A stretch of 64,000 nucleotides of DNA, from contig RHPI01002368.1 of NCBI GenBank assembly GCA_009103225.1, forward strand, positions 888,312 to 952,311, in the 5' to 3' direction. Positions 12,940 through 24,602 of the stretch are shown piece after piece. Position numbers and translations under genes: made by a program. The stretch comes from Chlorokybus atmophyticus (taxonomy: Eukaryota; Streptophyta; Chlorokybophyceae; Chlorokybales; Chlorokybaceae). Under the pieces are notes generated by a model. The model was given only the letters and a program-made list of their open reading frames with translations. It was not told the DNA's origin and did no database searches. Positions within the stretch are counted from its first letter, which is position 1, and every line of letters begins with the position of its first letter.

Positions 12940-13807
12940 ATTAAGGAGCTGGGGTTGACGTGGGTATTTATGGGGGGCGGCAACCTGCTCTCGGCCAATC
13001 AGAAGGCGATGGCGGCGGCCTCCTATCCGTCCACGTAGCCCAAGCTTCAAGTTAGCTTCCCTGCGCTACCTCAATGTTGAAGCCACCCATTAAAGAGGCG
13101 GCCTCTCCACGTGTGAGGTACCATCACACACGTCGGTAACTTGCCTGCTTGCCAGCTGTTTGCCAGGTGCTTGCCAAGTGCACGTGTGTATTTTCATGCA
13201 CACTATTTAGTGACTTGCCAGTGCATGAGTGCGGCTTGCTAGTGTGCCATCACTGCTTGTCACACTTTGTGCACTATCATTGCTTGCAGTGATTGCATGT
13301 CATTGCATGCGGTGATTGCTTGTCATTGTGCTTGCCAATGCATGTCACAGTTGGTCACGGTACGGCTTGCCTGTTGCATGCCTGTGGCTTGCCTGTTGCA
13401 TGCTTGTGACGTACCTGTGACCTGCCAGCTGCTTTTCTGTATTGCTTCACCCGGGTCCGCAGGTTCCGAACCAAGCTGTTTCCAAACCCTCCCCCTCTGG
13501 CTTCGGCCTGGAGATTGGGACTTGGTTGAGGACAACACAGGGTTAGGACATTCTGGTCCCATTTAGGCTTGTTCTGTTTGGTGACACTCCAAACCCAACC
13601 TTTCCTTGTTTTGGGACTGGTTTGGACTCTGTCTTTGACTTTTACAACTTAAGGTCATTTTGATCCTCTCGTTGCACCTAGTCCATTGGTGAGGTTCCCA
13701 TTCCATTTTGCCTGTTTTGTGGACAAATGGAAGAGGACTAGGTGCCCACCTTAAAAGAGGAAAGCTCGCAATAAGAGCAATTATCCCGTGAGGAGGAGTT
13801 TCCATCC
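12940..13807. other. spacer between transposase and outer gypsy element
   Basis: Contains TGCATG/TTGCC-rich low-complexity sequence (about 13130-13430). The 5' LTR of the outer gypsy element is expected here but I cannot identify it: no segment resembling the LTR at 23857-24105 is present. A TGTAACGGG at 12861 followed by TTGGTAT at 12935 resembles LTR ends but spans only about 75 bp. Confidence 0.4.
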
Positions 13808-14455
13808 ATGGAGGATATTTCCAACCCGGATGATGCACTTGATGAGTCTCATGCTGCTAAGGATGTGGATTCCTTGGTGGAACTAGACCGGCCACCACCA
13901 CCACCATCATTCGTGCAGCCTGAACTTCAACTCGCTTGACAAAACAGGAGTTGATGGACCACTTTCTTGGCACATATGATGAGGAGCCTCGTGAGGCGAT
14001 TGTCTCGCTCGTCAACTTCCTCTTTCATGTGGCGAAAAAGATCTCAAAGCTCACCACCTTTATGGGGCGAGATTGGGAGGGATCGATGGGTGAAGGTAGA
14101 CTTATTCTGAACATGATCGAGCGCCTTTAACGCTTTGACAGTGGTCCACCTGTTCAGGCGCTCGCCCAACCTGCCGAGTTTGTTCCCAACAAACAAGCGG
14201 CAATTTTCGACTGGCTCGTGAAGCTGAGACACTATGTCAACTCCCTTCACATTTCTGAGGAGGGGAAGTTGCGTGTAGCTGAGTTGCTTGCTGATCCCAA
14301 ACGATGCTTTGGCAGAGTGGTACCGCCGTTAGCAACGTGATACGAACCTTGGGCGGGAACTGAATCAGTTGTACTCTTTTATGGAACAGCGCTATGGTGG
14401 CGCAGATCTCGCCCACGTTGCTCGCAACCAGCTGCACAATCTGCAATTGGGGAGG
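13808..14455 (+). pseudogene. gag remnant of the outer gypsy element
   Basis: Capsid-like fragments are spread over three frames. An acidic N-terminal part starts at 13808 (MEDISNPDDALDE). The segment from 13936 has KQELMDHFLGTYDEE, a TAA at 14128-14130, then FDWLVKLRHYVNSLH in the same frame. A +1 change near 14310 leads to LNQLYSFMEQRYGG and ARNQLHNLQLG. This matches the gypsy Gag pattern of a helical capsid with a late QRYG-type motif. It is broken by at least one stop and two frame changes. A protease-like region may follow (14460-14640) but is too degraded to assign. Confidence 0.6.
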
Positions 14456-14782
14456 TGAAGGGGCGTTTTGTTATTAACAGCCACAAGACTCGACCAGCTT
14501 TCATCGTGGTGGATATAGGTATCCCCGGGGTGGATGTTCTTTGGGTGAACAGTAGCACACCGAAGCAGGTTTGCAATTGGACTCTCGAGCAAATACGTGC
14601 ACCCTTCGTAAGGGTAAACGTAAGGGGACGTTAACCGCACTTGTACTCGCACGTGTTGCTCGCGACAATGCTCCGCTCCTCTCTGCTATGCAACTGAAAC
14701 GTTGCATGCGTAAACATGAGGAAGTATAGTTGATGCACTTACGACAGGTAGAGACACTTGTTAACAGGCCGTAATTGACCCT

Positions 14783-16605
14783 GTGGTGCAATCACTTACG
14801 GAACAATACGCAGATGTATTTCAGGATGAACTCCCGGAGTTGCCTTCTGATAGAAACATACATCATACCATTCCGTTGGAAGAGGGGGCAAAGCCACCTT
14901 GGCGGCCTATTTATAGGCTAAGTCCCTTAGAACACGCGAAAATGGAAAAACATCTCAAAGAGTTATTGGACAAAGGTTTAATAACAAAGAGCATATCTCC
15001 TTTTGGTGCACCAATTTTATTTGTGCCAAAAAAGAATGGCAAGCTATGCATGTGTATTGATTACCGTGCGTTGAACAAGGTAACTGTGAAAAACAAATAC
15101 CCTTTGCCTTGGATTGATAATTTGTTGGATAAGCTGTCAGGTGCAACAGTGTTCAGCACACTGGATTTGACCAGTAGTTATCATCAAATGAAAATCCACC
15201 TGTCATATATACGAAAAACTGCATTTCGCACCCCACTAGGACACTTTGAGTATAAAGTGTTACCATTTGGGTTAACAAATGCACCAGCTACATTTGAGGC
15301 AGCAATGTACGCGGTATTTGCTGATGAATTGTACAAGTTTGTATTGGTATATCTTAACGACATTATTGTGTTCAGCAAAACCCGGGAGAAACACCACAAG
15401 CATGTGGAATTGGTCTAAGCTAAGTTACGCAAACACAAATTCTATGCCGACCTGTGCAAATGCAACTTTGCAAAGGATGAACTACCCTTTTAGGGGCATG
15501 TGATTGGCAAAGAAGGATGAAAACCAGATCCTCAAAAGGTGTGTGCGGTGAAGGATTGGCCACCACCCAGGGATGTACATCACTTACGTGCTTTCTTGGG
15601 GCTAGCCAATTATTTGCGCAAGTTCATGCGAGCATATTCTAGCATGGCAAATCCTTTAACATCTTTACTCAGAAAGGATGTTAAATTTGTGTGGATGGAG
15701 GCACACGAGGTTGCTTTTACACATAATAAATATGCATTAACACAAGCCCCTGTGTTACCCTTCCCCGACCACCAAACCTTTTGTGGTGATCAGTGATGCT
15801 TCCACCATTGGGTGTGGGGCAGTCCTTCTACAGGATGACAGACCATGTGCGTATGAAAGCAGAAAGTTCATTCTTGCGGAACGTAATTACACAACCATTG
15901 AGCAAGAATTGCTCGGGGTGGTGCACGCGCTGCGCACATGGCGTTGCTACTTGGAAGGTGTGGAGTTTTCAGTGACTACTGATCACAACCCGCTTACATT
16001 CTTTCATACGCAACAGAACCCGTCGAGGCGGCAATTTTGGTGGAATGAATTCATTTCTCGTTTCACTTTCACTTGGCAATACCGTCCGGGTCGCACCAAT
16101 GTGGCGGATCCACTAAGTCGTAGCCCTGCTCTTTTGGCACTTACGCGCTTTCGAAGTACGCGTAATGTGCAACAGCCTGAAGATCCTTTCCTAAAGGAAG
16201 TGTCCACAGGTTATAACTTAAATGATTTGTTTAGCGGTCAAACCAACTTGCAACAGCTTACTGCTTACTGTTAGCAATCTGTGGTATAAAGGGGAGCAGT
16301 TGGCAATTTTCAACTTGGGCGACTTGCGTAAGCAATGCTTACATTCAGTGCATAACCCGCCGTATGGTGGGCATTTGGGGAAACACAAAACACTCAAAGC
16401 TGCGCAACAGCTGTATTGGTGGCCGTCAATTTCAGCTGATGTGGATCAATATGTTCGCACATGTGACGTGTGTCAACGTAATAAGCCACTACGACAAAAA
16501 CAAGCGGGATTGCTTAAGCCATTGGTAATTCCAAAACAAAAGTGGGACAGTGTCAGTATGGATCTGATTATTGACCTACCTAAAACAGCAGCCAAATACA
16601 CTGCT
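14783..16605 (+). pseudogene. pol 5' part of the outer gypsy element (RT, RNase H, start of integrase)
   Basis: The reverse transcriptase (14783-15418) has YRLSPLEHAKMEKHLKELL, GAPILFVPKKNGKL, CIDYRALNKVTVKNKYPLP, FSTLDLTSSYHQ and LPFGLTNAPATF. The usual YLDD active-site motif reads YLND: codon 15356-15358 is AAC, so one catalytic Asp is lost. TAA at 15416 and later stops and shifts interrupt the connection domain. RNase H (15783-16200) has VISDASTIGCGAVLLQDDRP, IEQELLGVVHALRTWRCYLEG and VTTDHNPLTFF. The integrase zinc finger (16350-16490) shows HNPPYGGHLGKHKTL and CDVCQRNK. The gene continues at 22713 after the inserted element. Confidence 0.88.
16601..16605. repeat. left target-site duplication CTGCT
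   Basis: CTGCT lies directly before the left LTR (TGTAACG at 16606) and is repeated directly after the right LTR (22708-22712). A 5-bp duplication is typical of Ty3/gypsy insertion. Removing the insert rejoins the outer integrase in frame (AAKYTA to IVVFVDRLTKM). Confidence 0.95.
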
Positions 16606-17247
16606 TGTAACGATGCTCGTGCTCACATACACAGCACACAAGTCATACAACACATGTGTGCAGCTGAGCACAATCTTCACACCGGAACCTTGCCTTCACT
16701 TGCGCACGCACGCACGCGTCGAGCGCGCACACGCACACGAACACTACTACTTCTCACGCCAAGCAAGAACGCAGCAGTGTGCCTTGGACCACAACTCCCT
16801 CAAGCATACACCAGCATACTCACAGCAGAGAGCAGAAAACAAAGTTGGTTGCATTACACAGGGTTTTTCTATTTATACAAGCACTAGGAAGAAATAGCCT
16901 AATTAACAGGCATTTCATTATTCACTACCAAATCTAAAGGCAGGTCCAAGTGCCGGCTCCCCGCCACGCGCGTTGGGCCTTCGGCGGCTGTGTGACTGTG
17001 CAGTCCGCGTCACCTGGCACTGCACAGCGCGTGTCCAGTCAGCGGCTGTGTCACAACCGCGTGGCAGGTGGGTCACGTCGCCGAGTTAGCTGCTGTCGAG
17101 CAGGTCGCAGGCGAGTCGCGCGCGACAGCAGGGGCAGGCGCCACATGGGCTTAATAAAGCTCATAAAAGCCTTCATCAAGCCAGCAAAAAAGGCAAAATA
17201 AATACTTTATGTACAATAAAATACAAAAAATGCCCCAGGCTGTTACA
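16606..17247 (-). repeat. inner element 3' LTR
   Basis: A 642-bp repeat starting TGTAACGATG and ending TGTTACA on the plus strand, so it has TG...CA termini in either reading. It matches 22066-22707 at a constant offset of 5460. Differences are at 16701, 16729, 16808, 16954, 17009, 17022, 17125 and 17202 (positions within a base or two). The 83-residue open frame seen in both LTRs (16950 on) has no known domain and is probably not a gene. Confidence 0.97.
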
Positions 17248-20200
17248 CCCCTTCCCCCCCGGGGGAGCTTCGTTCTCGAAGCTGACGACTGCCTCCTCTG
17301 GCCTTGTAGTCTTGCAAGACCTGTTTGGCATTGGTAAAGCTCTCCTTGGGCTCGTATGTCGCCTCGTGCATTGGATAGCCACGCCACTTCACCAAATACT
17401 TGCGCACGCCTCGGACCAGCTTGTCCGTGACAATTGCTTCCACTTCCCACTCAGCCTCACCTTCACGAACCACATCTAAAGGCGGACGAGCTGGTGGCTC
17501 CCCTCGATAACCTTTAAGAAGCGAGACATGAAAAATAGGGTGCACATGCATGGTATTGGGCAGCTGCAGCTTGTAGGCCACCTTCGAGATGACCTTGATC
17601 ACTTTAAAGGGCCCAAACCATCGCTCACTTAGCTTGCGCACCCCCGTGACCAGCTGCACATGCTAGGTTGAAAGCATTACAAGGTCACCCTCCTCGAACA
17701 CAACATCCTTGCGACGCGCATCGGCGTATCGCTTTTGCCGGTTTTGCGCCACAAGCAGAGCCTCTCGAGCTGCCTTGGTAATGTCGGCACACCTTTCAAG
17801 AAAGCCGTCCACGGCCTCCACATCTGAACTTTGCATGCTAGGCACCCACGCCGTCAATGGCGTCAATGGATGTTGCCCATAGTTCATAAGGAAAGGTGTC
17901 ACGCCCGTGCTTGCACTCTTGTGGTTGTTAATGGTGAACTCAATCAGCTCCAGCATGTCTCCCCAATTGTCTTGGCGGCTGTTCACATAGCACCGTAGCA
18001 TGTCTTCGATGACGCGGTTGGCGCGCTCCGTTTGGCCGTCCGTTTCAGGGTGGTACGCGGTGCTGAACTTCAAGCTCGTGCCTAGAGTTGCGTGGAAAGC
18101 TCTCCAAAAGTTGCCAGTAAACCGCGGGTCTCTATCACTGATAATGCTTCTTAAAAGGCCATGAGAGCGCACCACATGCTTGATGAACAACTTGGCAGCC
18201 TCGGGAGCTGTGCAAGTCTCCGTACATGGCGCCAATCGCACCATTTTGCTAGTCTTGTCCACAAACACCAAGATAGCATCATGCCCTTCACGTGTCCGTG
18301 GCAGCCCCGTGATGAAGTCAAGAGTAACTTGCTCCCGATTCGTCAAAGGTATCGGCAATGGTTGGAGCAGCCCACTGGCGCATTTATTGCTCGCCTTCAC
18401 CCTTTGACAAGTGTCGCACAATGCCACATAGTCCTTAACGTCACGATGCATCTCCGACCAGAAAAATTTCTGTTTCAACAAGGCTAGTGTCCGTTCCAGC
18501 CCTTGATGACCAGCCATTGGCACATCATGCGCTTCCTTCATCAATGCCACGCGCATGTGCGCAATGTTGGGTATGTACATGCGATCGCCATGCCATAGCA
18601 GCCCGTCCTTCAATGCCCAAAGGCCGCTATGTTCAGTCCCATTCTCCAACGCCTCAATGGTCTTCTCCCCCACCGCGTCCTCATGCAATAAGGCACGGAT
18701 CTGGTCAAGCCACTTGGGCTGCACTTGCACCACCGTTTCAAGCGCGTTGAGTTGACGGCTTAATGCGTCCGCAACCTTATTTGAACCTTCACTTCAAAGT
18801 TGAAGAGTTGGAAGAACTCGAGCCAACGAGCTTGCCGCCGTGAGAGGTGAGGCTGCGTTTGAAGGTACCTTAATGGCGAGTGGTCCGTCTCAAGTGTGAA
18901 CCGCTTGCCTTCAAGGAAACAACGCCATTGCCGTAGCGCTAGCACCTGCGCCAGCAATTCCTTCTCATGAACGGGGTAGTTGAGCTCAGCCCCGCTCATC
19001 TTCTTGCTGAAATAGGCCACCGGTTGCAAGCCGTTGCCGTGATCCTGCTGCAAAACAGCCCCAATAGCCTTGTCGGACGCATCACACGCCACCACAAAGG
19101 GCAATTGCATGTTGGGATGCAGCAGCACGGGAGCCGATGTCAGGGCCTCTTTCAAGTTGGAAAATGCCTTTGTTGCAGCCTCCGATCAGCTCCAAGCCAC
19201 CCCCTTCCTCAACAATGCCGTCAATGGTGCCGCCAAGTGCGAAAAGCCCTTTACAAACTTACGATAGTAGCCGGCAAGCCCTAGGAACGACATGACACCC
19301 TTCACGTCCTTCGGGGCAGCCCAATCGCGCACCGCGGCAAGCTTGCTTGGATCTGCCTTGATTCCTTGCTTGGATACAATGTGGCCAAGGTATTCTACCT
19401 CTTCAAGCAAGAAGCGGCACTTGTTGAGCTGAGCAAACAACTTGTGTGTACGTAAACGCTGCATCACCTCGTGTAGCAATGCCACGTGCTCTCTCTTGCT
19501 CTTTGTGTACACAAGGATGTCGTCGAGGTACACTAGCACGCCCTTGCCAATCAGATCAGCAAAGACCTCATTCATCAAGGTTTGAAAGGTTGCCGGAGCA
19601 TTTGTCATGCCAAAGGACATCACCAACCACTCATAGTGGCCATAGCGAGTGTTGAAAGCCGTCTTCTCAACGTCTTCGGGCGCAACACGGATCTGATGGT
19701 AGCCACCAGCTAGGTCCAAGCTTGAGAAGAACTCAGCACCCTCGAGCTGCTCCAACAACTCATCAATGCGTGGCAAAGGGAACACATTCTTCTTGGTGAT
19801 GTTGTTGAGTGGCCGATAGTCGATGCACATGCGCAAGGCTCCGCTCTTCTTACGTACAAATATGATAGGTGCACCATAAGGAGACTTGCTGTGCCTGATG
19901 TACCCACGTTGTAGAAGGTCCTCGACTTGGCTCCTCGCCTCTTCGAGTTCAGCCGGAGACAACTTGTACACCGGTCGGTACGGCGGCTTGTGCACGCCCT
20001 CTATCAGTTCCACACGGTGATCAACACTTCGCGTGGGTGGCAGACCAGCTGGTAGCCCATCCACCATGACGTCTTTGAACTCTTCAAGCAACCTCTGCAC
20101 CTCGGGGTCCTTCGAACTCTCCGAACCAGTGCCGACCAGCTCCAAGTCCGACTTGGGAGGTGTCTCACGCACCATGCACAGCCATGCATCCTTCACATTG

Positions 20201-20916
20201 TTCCCGGACCAGATCTGCTCCATCTTGGTCTTAGAAACTTGTGACACCAGCTCTGGAACCCCTCCCCTTGAGCTAGAAGCATGTTGTGGTGCAGCTTGCT
20301 GGCGCGCCGTCGTGTCGTGCGCGTCACGCGCATGCAGCACATTGCTAGCAGCCTCGACGCAGCTCACACGCTCTTGAACCACACACGCGCCTTGCATTGA
20401 AGCATTGAAGCACATCAAAACCTCACCACCAGCTTCCGGGGTAGTGAGCACCCGCTTCCTCCAATCAATGGCGGGGTTATGTGACCAAAGCCAAGGCAGC
20501 CCCAAAATGCCATCAAAGCCGTTGTTCAGCTCGATGCAGCAAAACCGTAGGCGATCCTTCATCATCCCCACGTGCATTTCAAGCTCTTTGCTTTGCTTGG
20601 AAGCTCCTCCTGCTGGCGCATAGCCGTCCGCTAGAGCCACCGAGCCGGCATTTGCCCATGACAACCACTTGTGCCGACGCGCAACCTCACGACTCATGAA
20701 ATTGCTGTTCGCGCCGCAATCCACCAGCATCTTGCACTCCATCCATGGCCCATTGCCCTCACGGATCAGAGCCATGACTCCCAACAGCTGCCTCGCCTTG
20801 TCGGGCACTCGAACCATACCGCTTTGCGTTGCCGTTGCGCACATGCCGCCAACCGTCAACAACGCTTCCACGCCAGCCGCTGGACATTCAACATCATAGT
20901 GAGGCTGCATCACCAC
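17243..20916 (-). pseudogene. pol of the inner chromovirus (PR-RT-RH-IN-chromodomain)
   Basis: In order on the minus strand: aspartic protease (MLVDCGANSNFMS, residue 66; DCGA replaces the usual DSGA/DTGA); RT with FVRKKSGALRMCIDYRPLNN, SLDLAGGYHQ and an intact VLVYLDDILVY; RNase H (CDASDKAIGAVLQQD, HEKELLAQVLALRQW, ETDHSPLRYL); integrase with HHCC finger (AGHQGLERTLALLKQKFFW, CDTCQRVK) and DDE residues in LDFITGLPRT, ISDRDPRFTGNFWRAF and TERANRVIEDML; and a C-terminal chromodomain (VRGVRKYLVKWRGYP) typical of chromoviruses. Three lesions disable it: TGA at 19186-19188 before RNase H, a short deletion near 18785 that shifts frame after FEVK, and TAG near 17660-17662 before the GPF/chromodomain segment. 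Confidence 0.92.
17248..17263 (-). other. polypurine tract of the inner element
   Basis: On the minus strand GGGGGGGGAAGGGG lies immediately upstream of the 3' LTR, the usual position for the plus-strand primer in reverse transcription. Confidence 0.85.
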
Positions 20917-20936
20917 CTCAGCAGGAGCCTCTCCAG

Positions 20937-21983
20937 CTACTGAGGTGAGCCGTTTCCCGGCTGCAACATCTCCTCCTCCACCATGTTCACGCGTCCACCG
21001 CTGCGAGCGTTGCGGGCATGTGCAGCAGACTTTGCCTTATAGATAGGGCAGTTGGAGCGCACGTGATCAGCAGAAGAGCACTCCCAGCACTTCCGAACAG
21101 CCTTGGCAGCCTCCCGACCCTTTGGGGCCTTCATAGCAACATGGAGCGCACCCAATTCCATTGGAGTTGGTCCCAAGCCAGCCCCCTGAGCTGCTGCAGC
21201 TCCCGAACCAGCCCCAACAGATGCGTATGAGCGATACGAACCTCCACGGAAGTGATTGTAATGTCCACGATCAGTGTTTTTGGCAGCCCCCTTGAAGTAC
21301 AACACGTCCGTGCGCTCAGCAATGCGAATGGCCTCCGCGAGAGTCTTGGCGTCACGAAGCTCAACTTCCTTGCGACAAAGAGTCTTCAACCCGCGCGTGT
21401 AGCGGTCCAGCTGCTCCTCCTCAGTCATGTTCGGTACAGAGAGCACAAGACGCTGAAACGCAGAGGTATAGGCCATCACGGACTGCGTTTGCACAAGCGT
21501 AGAGAGCTGGTCGCGTGCCGTCTTCACACTCTCCACCGGTACGAACTGTTTCTTCACCTCAGCAGCCAGCTCAGCCACGGTAGTGAAAGGAACCTCAAGA
21601 CCAGCTTCCACACGAGCACAACGATGACGCCACCACACAAGTGCAGCTCCCTCAAAGAAAGTAGCAGCCACATCGACACGGAGATGTATAGGTACCTCGG
21701 TGAGCTTTAACCATGTCGAAACGGCAAACACCCACTCCTCCACACAGTCACCATCCCTCTGACCCTTGAATGGCTTTGGTTTTGGTAGCTTCACATGACG
21801 AGAGGCTGATGGGGCAACCACAGGAGCTGTAACGGGCGTGGACGCGCGCGCTTGCGCCATGGCTTGTTGAAATTGTGCCGCTTGAGCTTGGGCAGATGCT
21901 TGGACACGTTGCAGCTCCTCATGAGCAGCTACCAGCACTTGCTGAAGCTCCACAACACGTGCATCATCCATGGTAGCGTCCAT
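20937..21983 (-). CDS. gag of the inner chromovirus
   Basis: An intact 348-residue frame. The N-terminus is a coiled coil rich in Gln and Ala (ELQRVQASAQAQAAQFQQA). The capsid region includes FKGQRDGDCVEEWVFAVSTW, FFEGAALVWWRHR and LDRYTRGLKTLCRKEV, the retrotransposon-gag pattern. The end carries one CCHC-type zinc knuckle, CWECSSADHVRSNCP (spacing C-x2-C-x3-D-H-x4-C). Gag coats the RNA and forms the particle. Pol is in a different frame 20 bp downstream, so frameshifting or a separate initiation would be needed. This is the one part of the element with no lesion. Confidence 0.9.
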   Translation of the reverse strand: MDATMDDARVVELQQVLVAAHEELQRVQASAQAQAAQFQQAMAQARASTPVTAPVVAPSASRHVKLPKPKPFKGQRDGDCVEEWVFAVSTWLKLTEVPIHLRVDVAATFFEGAALVWWRHRCARVEAGLEVPFTTVAELAAEVKKQFVPVESVKTARDQLSTLVQTQSVMAYTSAFQRLVLSVPNMTEEEQLDRYTRGLKTLCRKEVELRDAKTLAEAIRIAERTDVLYFKGAAKNTDRGHYNHFRGGSYRSYASVGAGSGAAAAQGAGLGPTPMELGALHVAMKAPKGREAAKAVRKCWECSSADHVRSNCPIYKAKSAAHARNARSGGRVNMVEEEMLQPGNGSPQ

Positions 21984-22049
21984 AAACAGAAAAATACCTC
22001 ACACACCAAAGAGATAGTTAATATCCCCTTAAAAAACCCAACCCCTCCA

Positions 22050-22064
22050 AACGCTCCGATACCA
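22050..22064 (-). other. primer-binding site of the inner element
   Basis: On the minus strand TGGTATCGGAGCG follows the 5' LTR after one base. TGGTATC-GAGC matches the 3' end of initiator tRNA-Met as used by many plant-type LTR elements. Nearly the same site follows the LTRs at 24107 and 56931. Confidence 0.8.
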
Positions 22065-22065
22065 C

Positions 22066-22707
22066 TGTAACGATGCTCGTGCTCACATACACAGCACACA
22101 AGTCATACAACACATGTGTGCAGCTGAGCACAATCTTCACACCGGAACCTTGCCTTCACTCGCGCACGCACGCACGCGTCGAGCGCGCCCACGCACACGA
22201 ACACTACTACTTCTCACGCCAAGCAAGAACGCAGCAGTGTGCCTTGGACCACAACTCCCTCAAGCATGCACCAGCATACTCACAGCAGAGAGCAGAAAAC
22301 AAAGTTGGTTGCATTACACAGGGTTTTTCTATTTATACAAGCACTAGGAAGAAATAGCCTAATTAACAGGCATTTCATTATTCACTACCAAATCTAAAGG
22401 CAGGTCCAAGTGCAGGCTCCCCGCCACGCGCGTTGGGCCTTCGGCGGCTGTGTGACTGTGCAGTCCGCATCACCTGGCACTACACAGCGCGTGTCCAGTC
22501 AGCGGCTGTGTCACAACCGCGTGGCAGGTGGGTCACGTCGCCGAGTTAGCTGCTGTCGAGCAGGTCGCAGGCGAGTCGCGCGCGGCAGCAGGGGCAGGCG
22601 CCACATGGGCTTAATAAAGCTCATAAAAGCCTTCATCAAGCCAGCAAAAAAGGCAAAATAAGTACTTTATGTACAATAAAATACAAAAAATGCCCCAGGC
22701 TGTTACA
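22066..22707 (-). repeat. inner element 5' LTR
   Basis: The 642-bp partner of 16606-17247. In element orientation it lies upstream of the primer-binding site and gag, so it is the promoter-bearing copy. Confidence 0.97.
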
Positions 22708-22712
22708 CTGCT
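22708..22712. repeat. right target-site duplication CTGCT
   Basis: The second copy of the 5-bp duplication, followed directly by the resumed integrase frame of the outer element. Confidence 0.95.
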
Positions 22713-23711
22713 ATTGTGGTTTTTGTCGATCGTTTGACAAAAATGGTGCATTTTGTTCCGTGTTGCACAACTGTGAGTGCACGGGACTTAGCACATTTAT
22801 TTGTGTCCACGATCTTTCGCGTTCACGGTGTACCGCGTGAGCTTAGCACTGATCGTGATCCTCGGTTTGTCTCCAAGTTTTGGAGAGAAGTCTGTGAATT
22901 GGTGGGGGTAAAACAATGCATGTCGACTGCTTTCCACCCGCAAACGGACGGTCAAAATGAGCGAGCACATCAAATACTGGAAGAAATGCTTCGCCACTAT
23001 GTGGCTCTTGACCATGCTGATTGGGACAAGTACTTGCTAATGGAAAGTTCGCTGTGAACAACGCGTGGCAGGAAAGTGCAAAGGAAACCCCATTTTTCTT
23101 GAATTATGGGATTCGCCCGAACACACCAGCAGTTATTACGCGTACCTCGCAATGCCCTGACTGTACCAGCGGCAAAGGAATTTGCCACTAATATGCGGGA
23201 CAATTTGGCTCGAGCCAAGCCATGTCTGTCAGAAGCACGGGACAGGCAAGAAGCTTATGCCGATACACACCAAAGAATGGCCACTTTCGATGTCGGCGAT
23301 AAAGTTTTGCTTAACGCAATGAACATAACCATTAAAGGTACGGGTGCTCGCAAGTTGCTGCCCTGATGGTTCGGTCCTTTTTCTATCATTGATAGTTGGT
23401 ACGCACGCTTATCGACTGCAATGCCCCCAAGTGTGCGTATACACAACATGTTCCATGTGAACTTGTTGAAACCTTATCGCTCAGACGGTATAACACAGCC
23501 TCCACCACCGCCAGTTGAGGTGGACAGCGAGCTCGAATACGAGGTGGAAGCTATATTGAACCATAAGATAAATAGTCGAGGACGCGCAAATCGCTATTTG
23601 CTGAAATGGAAAGGGTATGGCCCAAAACATAACAGTTAGGAGCCCGACAGGCATCTTACGCACTGCCGCGAGTTGCTTCGAGCTTATTGGGATTCACGTC
23701 CTGTCCCGTAA
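22713..23711 (+). pseudogene. pol 3' part of the outer gypsy element (integrase core, chromodomain)
   Basis: The integrase core resumes with VFVDRLTKMVHFVP, then ELSTDRDPRFVSKFWREV and STAFHPQTDGQNERAHQILE, which carry the second Asp and the Glu of the DDE site. TGA at 23055 and a TGA near 23364 break the frame. A chromodomain follows (about 23530-23700: YEVEAILNHKINSRGR, NRYLLKWKGYG) with a TAG at 23637. The chromodomain places this element in the chromovirus clade, as for the inner element, but the two differ in sequence and LTR and are distinct families. Confidence 0.88.
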
Positions 23712-23846
23712 ACTGTGCTTGGTTTTATGACAGACTGGCAGTGCATTTTCATTACCACACTGTCATTTCCTGCGATCTCACTGGTTACAATTACTTAAAA
23801 TCAAGCCTGATTAACTTGAGTTTAACGAGGTCGTTGAAAACCTAAG

Positions 23847-24105
23847 TGGGGGGGGATGTAACGGGAGCAATAATAATAGGGGTATGATTGCTACCTAAAT
23901 AACACAATATGTATAAATAAGTATCTTAATATGCTTATTTATACCTCTTTTCTGGGATTGAAGGGGCATCACCGGCGACGGTGGTGCTGTTACTTTCAGG
24001 TTTCTGCTCAGTGGCGGCCACGCCGCTGAAAGGCTTGTCATAGGCGGTGTGGGTGTTTGGGTGGAGGATCAAAGGGGCATCACCGGCGACGGTGGTGCTA
24101 TTGCA
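23847..24105 (+). repeat. polypurine tract and 3' LTR of the outer element
   Basis: AAGTGGGGGGGGA directly precedes TGTAACGGGAGC at 23857. The LTR is about 249 bp and ends in TTGCA at 24105. It contains a 28-bp direct repeat (23961-23988 and 24072-24099, beginning AAGGGGCATCACC). TGTAACG is shared with the starts of the other two LTR types in this window. Confidence 0.75.
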
Positions 24106-24106
24106 T

Positions 24107-24563
<457 letters not shown>

Positions 24564-24602
24564 AGGAAGTCGGGCATCTTAGCTGACACCACATCAGCTG
24601 AA

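Larger units (their letters stand above)
16606..22707 (-). mobile_element. inner Ty3/gypsy chromovirus, full length with both LTRs
   Basis: A 6102-bp element on the minus strand has two 642-bp LTRs, a primer-binding site, a purine tract, gag, and pol with protease, RT, RNase H, integrase and chromodomain. It is inserted in the outer element's integrase and flanked by CTGCT. I count 8 differences between the LTRs (about 98.8% identity), so it is young relative to its heavily decayed host element. Pol still carries two in-frame stops and one small deletion. Confidence 0.95.
13808..24105 (+). mobile_element. outer Ty3/gypsy chromovirus, decayed and interrupted
   Basis: Gag remnants, reverse transcriptase, RNase H, integrase and a chromodomain lie in order on the plus strand, followed by a purine tract and a 3' LTR. 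The integrase is cut at 16605 by a complete second element and resumes at 22713. Many stops and frameshifts make it non-autonomous. A 5' LTR is not visible, so the left limit given is only the first gag-like ATG. Confidence 0.85.

Noticed and set aside
16950-17201. An 83-residue frame found almost unchanged at 22410-22661
   Set aside because: It lies in the two LTRs of one element on the strand opposite to its genes, so the conservation reflects LTR identity.
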